In this document: positions 34,545 to 43,611 of the stretch, piece after piece
Numbering within the stretch: the stretch's first letter is position 1
Layout of the letters: every line of letters begins with the position of its first letter
Assembly: GCA_033782935.1 (NCBI GenBank)
Contig: JAWQEG010000259.1
Location: 1,577,501-1,641,500, forward strand
Direction of reading: 5' to 3'
Length of the DNA stretch: 64,000 nt
Source of the DNA: Petrolisthes cinctipes
Lineage: Eukaryota; Arthropoda; Malacostraca; Decapoda; Porcellanidae
Made by a program: the position numbers and the translations under genes
The notes under the pieces: generated by a model
The model's database searches: none
Told to the model about the DNA's origin: nothing
The model's input: the letters and a program-made list of their open reading frames with translations, nothing else

Positions 34545-35603
34545 GTGTATAGCATATAAATAGATACATTAGTTGATAGGTAATATCAGGTGCAAAACAA
34601 GTGATTATTACACAAGCAGAGAACCCCAGTACTACTATTTGTCAGAAATCACATAAAAGCTGAAATATTACAAGAATAAACTGAATCATAGTTCTTACTA
34701 AAAATAGTATAATTTTAAATCCACAGAAAGCATGTAGTAAAATAAAGAATTAAATACCTCATTTAAAATCCAATGGGAGTAATGATCCTTTAAAAGTAAT
34801 GTTATCTGTGCTCACTATTTTGGTATCTTTTCAAGGACTCACTGGTCTGTAGTTAGGCTATATGGCTGTCTCATGATTGCACCACTGTTCAATTCATGCA
34901 CTTAGATTTACTCTATATAACCTGTAGTTCTGTATTTGCAGCACCTATATGTAATATATCCATTTATATATGTTTATACAAAAGTGTGTTTGTGTCCATG
35001 ACAGTCCATAGGACATTTGGGCCCTTATTCACAAAAGCAAAGTTCACTTTTAATTAAAATAATATTTTCTTCGTAAGCGATCATTCATGGCGAGAACAAG
35101 GACACGGCACTGCTCCGAAATCATAATATAAACTCATACTAATAGAATAGCAAATCCATTCACTGCTTCGAAATAAGCCTGAAACACTATGGGAGATCAG
35201 TAATGCAAGCATAGGAGCAAGTGCAAACTCTGATATGCCTAGTGAATACAGACCCTGGCTACGTGTAAAAGGAAAATGGTATATTAATGATACAGTCAGT
35301 GTTCCAAGATGTTCAATAGTAGTACTGGGGCTCTCTTCTTGTGCAGTTATCACTTCTTTACACCTAATATTACCTATCAACTAATGCATGTATTTATATG
35401 CTATACATGAGAGAGAGAGAGAGAGAGGGGGGGGGGGAAGGAGGTAAATTACTTCCTATCTGAATACGAGTCAGTCAACTGTTCGGTTGCTGGTTTACGT
35501 GGCGGTGTAGTTCACGAGCCAACTTTAACCTGCCGGCCAGAAAAGGGGCAGCAGTCGTGTGAACTTATCACCCGGAGTAGAAAGAAACTTTTGTCCGCAA
35601 TAG
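34303..35603. mobile_element. Long-armed inverted-repeat (foldback-like) element
   Basis: The left arm (about 34303-34645) and right arm (about 35312-35603) are inverted copies with about 10% mismatches by eye. They start CTATTGCGGACAAAAGTTTC and share CCGGGTGATAAGT, an inner (CT)n/(GA)n tract and a further stretch with ATTAGTTGATAGGTAATAT. The (CT)n tract is about 70 bp in the left arm and about 18 bp in the right. The spacer of about 665 bp has no transposase. It lies in the IR intron. No clear target duplication. Confidence 0.75.
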
Positions 35604-35947
35604 ACACACGAACCAACATTTTTTATTACAGCGCGACAGACAGACAGAACATGCCCTTTATGTAGTACGATTAGATGTTCATAATATGATATACAGTATA
35701 TAAAAGTATATCATCTCAGTCAGCCAAAATTTGATTGAAGTCTCTGTGATTCGAAAGATAAAATACAGCTTACCATCAATCTTCCTTTGATCAAACTTCA
35801 AACTACAGTTGACTCAATTGTATTATGGCTGGCTGTGGAAACGAACTTTGGGTATTGTACAAGATAATTGAGAAAGGAAATTCCTTCCTTGGTGTGAGCA
35901 GAATCCTGGCAGCCTTGAACCACTAGTCTACTTAAACCTGGACGCAC

Positions 35948-36097
35948 TTTGCTGGTGACGGCCATCCTCAAAGACTGTAAGAAATAATGCCGGACGAGGC
36001 CGGCTTGGTTGATCCTGCCAATGACTTCATCAACTCTTCTCTTAAGAGGTGAGTTACGTCGCAGACCCAAGGCGATGTTGTAGGGTGCAAAACATTC
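35948..36097 (-). CDS. Ionotropic receptor, penultimate exon (end of ligand-binding S2)
   Basis: The minus-strand acceptor (TTTATATTACAG) precedes 50 codons: ECFAPYNIALGLRRNSPLKR, then RVDEVIGRINQAGLVRHYFL, then QSLRMAVTSK, ending at the donor AAA|GTGCGT. PYNIA..L..NSP followed by ..I..AGL...(Y/W)F is the conserved S2 segment of IR proteins just before M4. Joining it to the exon at 32732-32884 keeps frame exactly (phase 0/0). The intron is 3063 bp and holds a MITE and a 1.3 kb inverted repeat. If the donor is skipped, the frame reads on to a stop at 35798 without an M4 helix. Confidence 0.85.
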
Positions 36098-37160
36098 CTG
36101 TAATATAAAGCACTCTCTTTAGGAAGGGAAAGTGTGTGTGTGTTTGTGTGTGTTTTCATTTGCGTAGATTTACAAATACCGGTAATTACTGTATAATTAA
36201 TAGACGATACTTTGAAAGCACTCCCTCCCACTTTCTCTCATATATATACATATATACCGGTATGCCTAAATCTAAAGTTTATGGAAATTATTGATGACAA
36301 TGTTTATAACTTTTAAATCTCTTACAAACAGAAAGTATAACCTGAAGACGGAAAATCATCATCTTCCCCTGTTACTTAGTCCGCTGTAGACCGAAATAAG
36401 TTTTCAACATTATTAACTTTTTTTTCCTGTTGGGGGAGTATTGCCTACGGTGATAAGGGCAATATTTGGGGGGTTTCGGTGATCCTTCGGTCCCAGCTAC
36501 TCCCTTTCAATTCTTTAGCTGTCCCTCCTTTACTTTTTATTTCCTTCGTCTTTGCTGTCCCTCTTCTATCATATTCTTTCTCGTTCTACAGGCTTTATTA
36601 ATTAAGCCCATGACCGAGGCCAGGTTACATACTTATACATACCTACTCATACATATTTACTTACACATGTCTACTTATATATTATCCTAATTACACACTT
36701 CCATAAATACCTACTTACACATGCCACTACTTACATACCGAACTATATGCCCACATCTTACTTATATATTACCTTCTTGCATACTTATTGGTATTCCTTT
36801 TATTTTTTTATAGCCTATACCTCAACCTCAGGGCGGGATACTTAAAACTCACTTTCCTTGACGGCGCGTATTGAGTGAAGAAGTATCTTGAATCACCAGT
36901 TTAAAGGCTCCTTTCATAAAGGCGCGATTCCGATACTAAAAAAATTTCAAGTGCGCGTTTGGTGTGCCTTTCAGCGATTTTGCGCCAAATCCTGAAAAGA
37001 CACCATTTGATACTCCAACCAATCACAGCAGATCTATCAGAGTGTGCTTAGGAAGTTTAGGACAATCACAATCTTGTATTTCGAAGAGCGGTTTGAACGG
37101 ACAACAGACATTAACATTAAACAAACACTCAGTAACGGGACAAATGACACAAGAACGATA
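36098..37160. other. IR upstream intron or flank, no exon recognised
   Basis: Contains a (GT)n run (36131-36150), a block at 36430-36600 resembling 12090-12185, and a degenerate ACTTACACATACCT-type array (36610-36790), roughly the complement of the array at 21650-21870. No further receptor exon could be seen. Confidence 0.4.
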
Positions 37161-37177
37161 TTATTGGTATAGTGAAA

Positions 37178-37383
37178 CCAGTACAGCTGGTTGCTATAGA
37201 ATAGGCCCCTTCACAAGCCCAGGCCCCGTGTAGGCATAATCTGGGTTGGAAGGGTCAATTCCGTGACGTTCATCAGAAGTAAATAAAAATTCAAATCTGG
37301 CGCTGTACTGATAGTGGAGCCACCTGGAGGTGGTGAGGTGAGGTATTAAGCCCCTCCTCCGCTGAATACCGCTCGTCCACTCT
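37178..37383 (+). repeat. DIRS-1 left inverted terminal repeat
   Basis: About 205 bp from AACCAGTACAGCTGG-type end to CGCTCGTCCACTC. It is, as far as I can read, identical to the reverse complement of 44365-44563. Confidence 0.9.
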
Positions 37384-38147
37384 GTCGCGGAACACACGCC
37401 TGTCAACATCTACGCTCCTCGCTGCTACGCTATGGTATTGTGTCGCGTGTTCCTGCTAATTTTTCTTTTGTGTTCTAGTGGCTGGCCTGCTTTGCAGATG
37501 TATATTGTGTGTTTTCTAGGAGGGTTTTTAGGTGTTTATGGGGGTTTTTTCTTCGTTAGGACTTAGTTCTTTCCTTAAGCGAAGGGGGCTTTTCAGCCCC
37601 TGTTTCGGAGTTTTTCTCCGTCTGTCCCCTATTTCACTGTCCCTCCTGCCACTAGTACATTCTTCATGTGTATTTTATCGGGGTTTTCTGGGGTTTTTAG
37701 CGAGGTTAGTGGGTTCCACGTGGGACGTCCCCACCCCACGTGGTGACCACATGGGGTCTTTGCAGACCTTCCTCTTACCTCCCCCGATTATTATGTGTCC
37801 CCTCTCGGTAAGGGGGAGGGAGAATTGTGCCCTGGTTCTCTCTTCCTCTCCCGAGCGGGGGTTTTTTATTTTATTTTGGGGTTTTTTCCATTATTTCAGC
37901 CTGGAGTGTTTCTTCTCAGGCTATCGGGTCCCATCCTACCCCTCCTTCTGGTTCTTCGGTCCGGGGGGGCCCCCTTTTTTACCCGCTCCATGTGGCGGAC
38001 GATTATGGTTTTACGGGGTTTTTTTCCCTGGGCGGCTGCGCGAGTGTGGGGGATTGTGTTCTGGTCCCCAGGTTCAGCGGGCGTGTCCCGCGCTTCTTTC
38101 CTTCGGGGAGGATGGGTTTGTGTTCCAGTGTTTGCACGTGTTAACCC

Positions 38148-39847
38148 ATGTTTGTGTATTCTTTTCTCCCCCAGCCTACTCGTGCCCTTTGTGCTGCCTC
38201 AGGATGTACCGTGCGGGTCTCGCCTGACGGACACCTGCACTGTTCTCCTCACGCACCCTGCTTCACTCCCTTGGGTTACGACCCTTTGGCGTGTGGTGTG
38301 TGCCGCCCCTGGGCTGAGTTGTGTCGGGTTACCTCCCCTTCTGCCCGCTCCAAACTCCCTGCCCTTGCTTCTCTTCGTATGGCGTGGACGAGGGCTAGGA
38401 GAATGGCCCACAAACGAGACGGTTCTTCTTTGGCGTGGGTGGACCCGATTTTGGGAGCGGACCTGGGTTTATTCAGGACCCGTTACCCTTCTTCCTGTCT
38501 CTCGGAGTCTCAGGGGCTAGAACCTCCTGAGGCCCGAGAGATTGAGCCTGCTTCCCTAGACGGTACTACGACTCCTTCTCGGGGCTTATCCCCCCGGGAA
38601 GCGAGCGAGTCTGTCGCGCTGGTTCCCCCGACTGCCTCACCGGTACAAGGGCCCAGCAGGGAACCCCCAGCTTCGCCTCCTGCTAGAGCTGGCTCCTCAG
38701 GCCTCTCTAGAGGACGCAAGCGTTCGGCTAAAAGGTCCCGCCACTCCAGGAAGTCCCGTGCTCGTCGCCGTTCTCCTTCCTCCTCGTCTTCGTCGTCCTC
38801 TTCCTCTTCTTCGTCGTCGGGGAGCTCTCCTTCGCCCGCCCGCAATTCCCGCAGGGGTAAGCGGGGGGGGGACAGCCCCTCGTCGAGGAAGATAGTTAAG
38901 ATCTTCCACACCCTTATTCCTCACGCTTTTCCTGGGGCTTCCGTCGCGCAACCTCAGGCTGTCGCTACGGAACCCGCTCCTGTTCCCCCGCCTCCCGCTG
39001 CTGCTCCCGTCGAGGGCTCGAGTCCTCCCGGGGATGTGGGAGTCCTTTTCGTGCCTCCCGTTTCCCCAGGGCTCGAGTCTCCGTCGGGGGACGTAGCTGA
39101 GGAGTTGGTTACCTCCGCACCTCCGTCCCCGTCACCCCCTCCTTCAGGAGACGGATACCTTCCCTACTCTTGGTCTCTCCTTCCTCCTGCTTGGACCCAC
39201 TCTTCGGAGGAGGGCAGACTGGTGGCCTGGTCTCCGGACACAGCTCAACCAGACGTGTGGATCCGGAGGGATGACGTCGTGGTGAAGTGGGGGGCGGATG
39301 AGAAGGGCGAGGCTATTCCCTTCTACAAGGTCCGTCCTATCTCAGCGCCCTTACCCACTTCAGCTAGGGTGTCCTCTGCGGCTACCCTGGACGCGATGGG
39401 TTTCCTGGTGGAGTACAGCCAGCTACACTTGTCCGGGGCTTGGAGGATTGACCGCTCACACGGTAACACGGCTCTCCTCCTTTCCCCGGACGCGTACTTC
39501 CCGGGGGATAAGAGTGAAGGGGACCTGGATATTCCAGCCCTTCTCCTTAAGTCCCTGGACCACCAGAGGAACAACGCGCCCAGGAAGCCCCCTCCTCCGT
39601 CTTTCCCCGTCATCCTCCCTCATTCCCGGGCTCCCCCGGGCTTGAGGGAGTGCCTGTGGAAGACGGAGAAGGAGCCCCCGGTCCCCTATCAGCTGAAGGA
39701 GCCCGATGGTAAATTGAGGCAGGCGGAGTCTGCTACCCGTCTGGAGCTGGCCCACACCATCTCCACGGGAGCAGCCGCCTCTTTGATTAGGGACTGCCTC
39801 AACGCCCTAACAAACTCCTACCACGAGATGTCGGGTGTACAGCTAGC
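38148..39847 (+). CDS. gag: DIRS-1 Gag-like protein, exon 1
   Basis: The first in-frame ATG is at 38148. Residues about 15-60 form a Cys/His cluster (C...C, H.HC, HAPC, C..C....C), placed like the N-terminal zinc-binding block of DIRS Gag proteins. About 185-235 is Arg/Ser-rich with a poly-Ser run, followed by Pro-rich sequence and a conserved C-terminal part (YSWSLLPPAWTHSSEEGRL). The exon ends ...GVQLA at GC|GTGAGT, phase 2, and joins 39964. If unspliced, translation stops at TGA 39849. With exons 2 and 3 Gag is 726 residues. A strong acceptor-like TTTTCTCCCCCAG at 38162-38174 lies just inside the ORF, so an upstream exon could replace this start. Confidence 0.8.
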
Positions 39848-39963
39848 GTGAGTACCTTTCTCGTGTATCATGTTTGTAGGGATGCTGGGTAAAGGGTCTC
39901 CCTGTTACTCCCGGGTACTTATCCCCGGGTTCGCTCGGTTCTTTCTTTGTTTACCCCTTACAG
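39848..39963 (+). other. DIRS-1 intron 1 (116 bp)
   Basis: Donor GTGAGTACC and acceptor TTTACCCCTTACAG. Removal restores the Gag frame exactly and removes an in-frame TGA. The same sites are kept in DIRS-2 (57032-57149). Confidence 0.85.
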
Positions 39964-40224
39964 TGACACCCTCTCTTCCATGGCCACCGTGATGGAGGGC
40001 GTGGCGGCAATGGCTACCCACTTCATGCGGGAGGAGGCGAAGGCGTTCGCCGAGGCGAGACTGGCAACCCGCCAAGCGGCAGCTAAATCTGCGCCAGAAA
40101 TGGCACAGAGGGGAGTGGTACGAGCTGTCCCCTTGTCCCCCGCCCTCTTTGACCAACCGGCGACAGACACGATCTTCGCCTCCCTCCCAACGGTAATTAA
40201 TTTACCAAAGCCTTCCACCTCCAA
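39964..40224 (+). CDS. gag: DIRS-1 Gag-like protein, exon 2
   Basis: 261 nt, entering and leaving with two bases carried over (phase 2). It encodes DTLSSMATVMEGVAAMATHF, then a helical, Ala/Glu-rich stretch (MREEAKAFAEARLATRQAAA), and ends ...LPKPSTS(K/N). It ends at AA|GTAAGT, a near-consensus donor. Reading through gives a TAA at once, so splicing is needed to reach exon 3. The last codon depends on the acceptor: Lys with 40323, Asn with 40339. Confidence 0.82.
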
Positions 40225-40323
40225 GTAAGTACCTCTCGTGTTCGTCTTACCCGAGTTGTCACGGGGTGAAATGAAAGGATTTTCGGGTCTATTTTGGGTC
40301 CTAATCATTCTGTTTGTCCGTAG
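40225..40323 (+). other. DIRS-1 intron 2 (99 bp, or 115 bp with alternative acceptor)
   Basis: Donor GTAAGTACC. Proximal acceptor TTGTCCGTAG (40323) continues the Gag frame. A second acceptor CCCCACAG (40339) lies 16 nt downstream and continues into the RT frame. Both AGs are conserved in DIRS-2. Confidence 0.8.
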
Positions 40324-40543
40324 GCCACGTGCCCCACAGCCAGCCAGACCAGCCTACCAGCCCCGGCGGCCCTCCCAGCCCTCCAGGCTACCGAGGCCCT
40401 CCTATCCCACTCCCCCGAGAGCACACAACAGGCCCTCCCAGAGGGGCCAGCAGCCCTTTCGAGGAAGGGGACAGGTCTCCAAGCCCTTCGCAAAGCCCAA
40501 GTCATCCTTCAACCACCCCTCCCAGAAGGACCGCGCCACTTGA
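40324..40543 (+). CDS. gag: DIRS-1 Gag-like protein, exon 3 C-terminal tail
   Basis: In the Gag frame this exon encodes a basic, proline-rich tail (PRAPQPARPAYQPRRP, then QRGQQPFRGRGQ) ending KDRAT and TGA (40541-40543). An RG/PR-rich tail suggests RNA binding. The same bases are also open in the RT frame, so the region is dual-coding; DIRS-2 keeps both frames open here. Confidence 0.8.
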
Positions 40544-40652
40544 GGGTCCCACTCTGGGCTGCCTCACAGGGTGGTCAGCAGCCTGGCCCACCCACGGCTG
40601 GGCAGCAAGGATAATTCGCCAGGGCCTGTCATGGCCCTGGATTACTGTTCCG
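40340..40652 (+). CDS. DIRS-1 RT N-terminal exon (exon 3, RT frame)
   Basis: This overlaps the Gag tail in another frame. It reads QPDQPTSPGG..., then GCLTGWSAAWPTHGWAARII and RQGLSWPWITVP, a segment placed like the W....T...W....I..G pre-RT block of DIRS and Gypsy-related RTs. It ends at a codon boundary at CCG|GTGAGT and continues in frame at 40859. No ATG opens this frame within the exon, so entry from Gag exon 2 through the 40339 acceptor, or a +1 frameshift, is required. Confidence 0.7.
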
Positions 40653-40858
40653 GTGAGTAACTGTCATCCTTACTGTCTGACATATGAATTATGCCTAATC
40701 CCGTCCTTGGGCTACCGTTAGGTCAAAATCAGATTTTCCCTTGCGGTCAAAATCTCTGCCTCTCCTGTCATTCTCCCCCCAACCACCCCGGGTCCCTCGG
40801 GCCCCGGGGGATTAGGATTAACGGTACTCTCACTGACACCTGTCTTCTCCCGTTACAG
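40653..40858 (+). other. DIRS-1 intron 3 (206 bp)
   Basis: Donor GTGAGTAAC, acceptor TCTTCTCCCGTTACAG. Splicing joins ...WITVP to PLRLPPAS in frame. Conserved in DIRS-2 (56135-56341). Confidence 0.82.
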
Positions 40859-42631
40859 CCACTACGTCTACCTCCTGCCTCAACCAAAGTGTCACTTTCG
40901 GTCGTCCCGCATGTGCGGGAAATGCGGGAAAAAGGGGTAGTGGAGCGGGCGACGGGAAGGGTCTTTCTTTCTCGTTTATTCACGGTCCCCAAAAAGGATC
41001 AGGGAAAAACGAGATTGGTGATGGACCTGAGCAAGCTAAACAAATTCGTGAAAACATTACATTTCAGGATGGTTTCGGTTGCTCAGGTCCGCACAGTTCT
41101 GAGGAAGGGAGACTGGTTAGCATCCCTGGATCTCAAGGATGCTTACTGGCACGTCCCGATCCACCCCAGGTTTCGCCGCTTTCTGGCCTTCCAGGTGGGG
41201 ACCGAGACGTTCCAGTTTACCAGGCTCCCTTTCGGTCTTTCTCTAGCTCCGCGAGTCTTCACAAAACTCGTGAGGGTGGTGGCATCCCGTCTGGCAGAGG
41301 CGGGTGTCCCCACCCTCATGTACCTGGACGATTGGTTGCTTCACGCCCCTTCCAAGGAGCAGGTAGCAAACAACGTCCGGGTAGCGAGGGGAGTGCTAGA
41401 GGAAATGGGGTTTCTGTTGAACATCCCCAAGTCCTCTCTCACCCCCACTCGCAAGCTGTGTTGGCTAGGAATAGAGTGGGACTCTCTTTCGGCCACCCTC
41501 TCTCTCGCTCCAGACAACGCCCGCCGGACCCTCCGCCACGTCCGCCGGGCGCATTTTTCCCGTACTTTCTCTCGCCGCCAGTGGGAATCATTGCTCGGGT
41601 CCCTAAATTTCGCGGCCCCTGCAATGCCCCTGGGACGACTGAAACACAGGAGGCTGACGCGGGAGGTAAACCTCCACCTGTCCCCCACACACAGGGACCT
41701 TCCCAGGCAAGTGTCCCCCTTTCTCCACCGCCTCCTTCGCCCCTGGCTACGTCCCGGTGCCCTGCATCAGCGGGTCCCCTGGGTGTTCCCTCCCCCGGGG
41801 ATTACGGTGGCGACAGACGCATCGGACGTAGGCTGGGGATACCAGTCTTGCCTGGGACATCAACGGTGCGGGGGATGGAAGGAAGGGGAAAGGCTACTGC
41901 ACATCAACGCCCGGGAGTTGATGGTAGCGAAGGAATGGCTCAACAGACACCCTCAGTTTGCCAGGATAGGCGTCCGCTTCGATATGGACAACGTTGCGGC
42001 CGTGCAGTGCCTACAGAAACAGGGCACCGTACGGTCGGAAATTCTCCTGTCCCTGTCAGAACAGATTTTCGCAATAGCGGCCAAGAGGGACATTCACCTC
42101 TCGGCCCGCTACGTGCCAGGGCGGGAGAACGATTGGGCGGACGCCCTATCCAGGTTCAGGGGGACGTCAGTCGAGTGGCAACTGCGTCCCCTTGTGTTCG
42201 AGTCTCTCTGCCTTCGCTACGGGACACCGGAGGTGGACCTATTCGCCTCCCCATCCACGGCCCTACTCCCTCTGTTCCTGACTTTCTCATCCAGAACAGA
42301 GGCGGGAGGCCCGGACGCCTTCACGGAGGACTGGAACAGGTGGGGTCATCTCTACCTCTTCCCACCCCCAGCCACTTCAGTCCTCCTGAAGGCGATCCTC
42401 AAGCTGCGCACTTTCAGGGGGAGGGTTCTCCTCATAGCCCCCCGCTGGCCAGCACAGCCGTGGTTCGGAGAGTTGTCCCGGTGGTGCCCGCATCCCCTTC
42501 AGTTGGGATCGGCGTGCCTCTCCAGCACCCTGTCTGCACCACTCCAAGCGTCACTGAAACTACACGCTTGGAGTTTCTACGGGGAGTCCTCAGCAAAAGG
42601 TTCACTAAGGAGACAGTGGACAAGATGTTGA
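40859..42631 (+). CDS. DIRS-1 reverse transcriptase-RNase H-MT-like protein, exon 4
   Basis: RT blocks: VERATGRVFLSRLFTVPKKD, RLVMDLSKLNKFV, SLDLKDAYWHVP (catalytic Asp at 41129-41131), RLPFGLSLAPRVFTKLV and MYLDDWLLHA (41321-41332). RNase H: TVATDASDVGWGY, HINARELMVAKEW, RFDMDNVAAVQCL and ARYVPGRENDWADALSR. After this, DLFASPSTALLP, YLFPPPATSV and LLIAPRWPAQPWF correspond to the conserved post-RNase H region of DIRS elements likened to adenine methyltransferases. The protein copies the element RNA. The frame is also open back to 40691 through the intron, which could give an unspliced product. It stops at 42631, overlapping the recombinase start. Confidence 0.9.
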   Translation, partial: PLRLPPASTKVSLSVVPHVREMREKGVVERATGRVFLSRLFTVPKKDQGKTRLVMDLSKLNKFVKTLHFRMVSVAQVRTVLRKGDWLASLDLKDAYWHVPIHPRFRRFLAFQVGTETFQFTRLPFGLSLAPRVFTKLVRVVASRLAEAGVPTLMYLDDWLLHAPSKEQVANNVRVARGVLEEMGFLLNIPKSSLTPTRKLCWLGIEWDSLSATLSLAPDNARRTLRHVRRAHFSRTFSRRQWESLLGSLNFAAPAMPLGRLKHRRLTREVNLHLSPTHRDLPRQVSPFLHRLLRPWLRPGALHQRVPWVFPPPGITVATDASDVGWGYQSCLGHQRCGGWKEGERLLHINARELMVAKEWLNRHPQFARIGVRFDMDNVAAVQCLQKQGTVRSEILLSLSEQIFAIAAKRDIHLSARYVPGRENDWADALSRFRGTSVEWQLRPLVFESLCLRYGTPEVDLFASPSTALLPLFLTFSSRTEAGGPDAFTEDWNRWGHLYLFPPPATSVLLKAILKLRTFRGRVLLIAPRWPAQPWFGELSRWCPHPLQLGSACLSSTLSAPLQASLKLHAWSFYGESSAKGSLRRQWTRC

Positions 42632-43611
42632 GGGCTCATCGTCAGTCTTCGGTGCGACAATACGAATCGTGCTGGAAAAGATTCCAGGACTTCTTGCGAA
42701 GACACCCCTCCAGGGTCATCTCGGAGGACACAGTCCTGGAATTCCTCACGTGGCTCGCCGATTCCACCAACAGGGCCCCGGCGACGGTGCTTGCGCATCA
42801 CGCAGCCCTGTCTGATCCCCTCCTCCTGGGTTTTAACATTAAGGTTTCGGAGAGGCCTCTCTCTCTCCTGAGGATGGGGATTCGGGCGGGGACCGCACCT
42901 CACCGGGCCCAGGCACCCTCCTGGTCCCTTCATCGTGTCCTTTCCTACCTGACCTTCGAGGGGGTCCCTCTGGAGGTTTGTCACCTCCTCCAGAAAGCTC
43001 TCTTCCTGCTCGCCTTAGCTACAGGTTACAGGGCTTCTCAGTTGGCAGCCCTGACCCGTCACACAGCCTTTTCTTCAGTAACCCCTAACCTTACTTCCTT
43101 AACCATTTCCCCCTCCCCTGCTTTTCTAGCTAAGAACGAGCAGGCTGACGACAGAATTGGCCCTCTCGCAGTACCCTCGTTCCTGAGGGATGGAAATTTC
43201 CACCCCCTCTGCCCAGTCCACGCCTTTGTTGCATACGTGGAGGCGACGAGAGGGGCTTCTCCGGACCACCTCTTCTACAACTCTAGGTCCGGTAACCCTC
43301 TCTTCCCTAGGTCAATCGCTCGCCTTCTCTGCCGAGTGATAGAGAACGGGGATCCCGGACACGCCCCGAGGGCTCACAGCGTTAGGGGCGTGGCCGCCTC
43401 CCTCGCCTTCCTCAGGACTCACTCGGTGGAGAGGGTCAGGGATTTAGGGGGCTGGGCGTCCACTTCTTCCTTCAGGACGAGGTACCTGTTCCACTCGCTC
43501 TCCCCTACCCCCTGTGTGGCTATGGGTACTCCACCTCCTATTCCCCAGGGTCCCCGCGGGAGACACATGGGGGGGAGGGGCCGCCCGAAGAGAAAAGGTC
43601 GGGTGATTTAA
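42625..43611 (+). CDS. DIRS-1 tyrosine recombinase (YR)
   Basis: The protein integrates the circular DNA copy. The ATG at 42625 overlaps the RT stop as ATGTTGA; the frame is open much further upstream (from 41332) but there overlaps RT-RNase H and lacks family features. The core-binding part reads SSVRQYESCWKRFQDFL and TVLEFLTWLAD. The catalytic part has ATGYRASQLAALT (Arg I, about 43030), HSVRG (His-x-x-Arg, about 43375) and GGWASTSSFRTRYLF with nucleophile Tyr at 43483-43485. The tail is basic (GRGRPKRKGR). The predicted length from ATG 42625 is 328 residues. No disruptions. Confidence 0.88.
   Translation: MLRAHRQSSVRQYESCWKRFQDFLRRHPSRVISEDTVLEFLTWLADSTNRAPATVLAHHAALSDPLLLGFNIKVSERPLSLLRMGIRAGTAPHRAQAPSWSLHRVLSYLTFEGVPLEVCHLLQKALFLLALATGYRASQLAALTRHTAFSSVTPNLTSLTISPSPAFLAKNEQADDRIGPLAVPSFLRDGNFHPLCPVHAFVAYVEATRGASPDHLFYNSRSGNPLFPRSIARLLCRVIENGDPGHAPRAHSVRGVAASLAFLRTHSVERVRDLGGWASTSSFRTRYLFHSLSPTPCVAMGTPPPIPQGPRGRHMGGRGRPKRKGRVI

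Noticed and set aside
37532..38520. Plus-strand frames upstream of and over DIRS-1 gag exon 1
   Set aside because: Low-complexity Phe/Ser/Gly-rich products with no domain; best explained as 5' leader sequence and a shadow of gag, although an upstream non-coding exon is possible.
38510..38951. Acidic or Arg-rich minus-strand frames opposite DIRS-1 gag, and equivalents in DIRS-2
   Set aside because: Antisense shadows of the Arg/Ser-rich and poly-Ser gag region.
41332..42600. Long frame upstream of the recombinase as one 759-aa protein
   Set aside because: It overlaps RT-RNase H in another frame, is Pro/Gly/Arg-rich without domains, and recombinase homology begins only near 42600.
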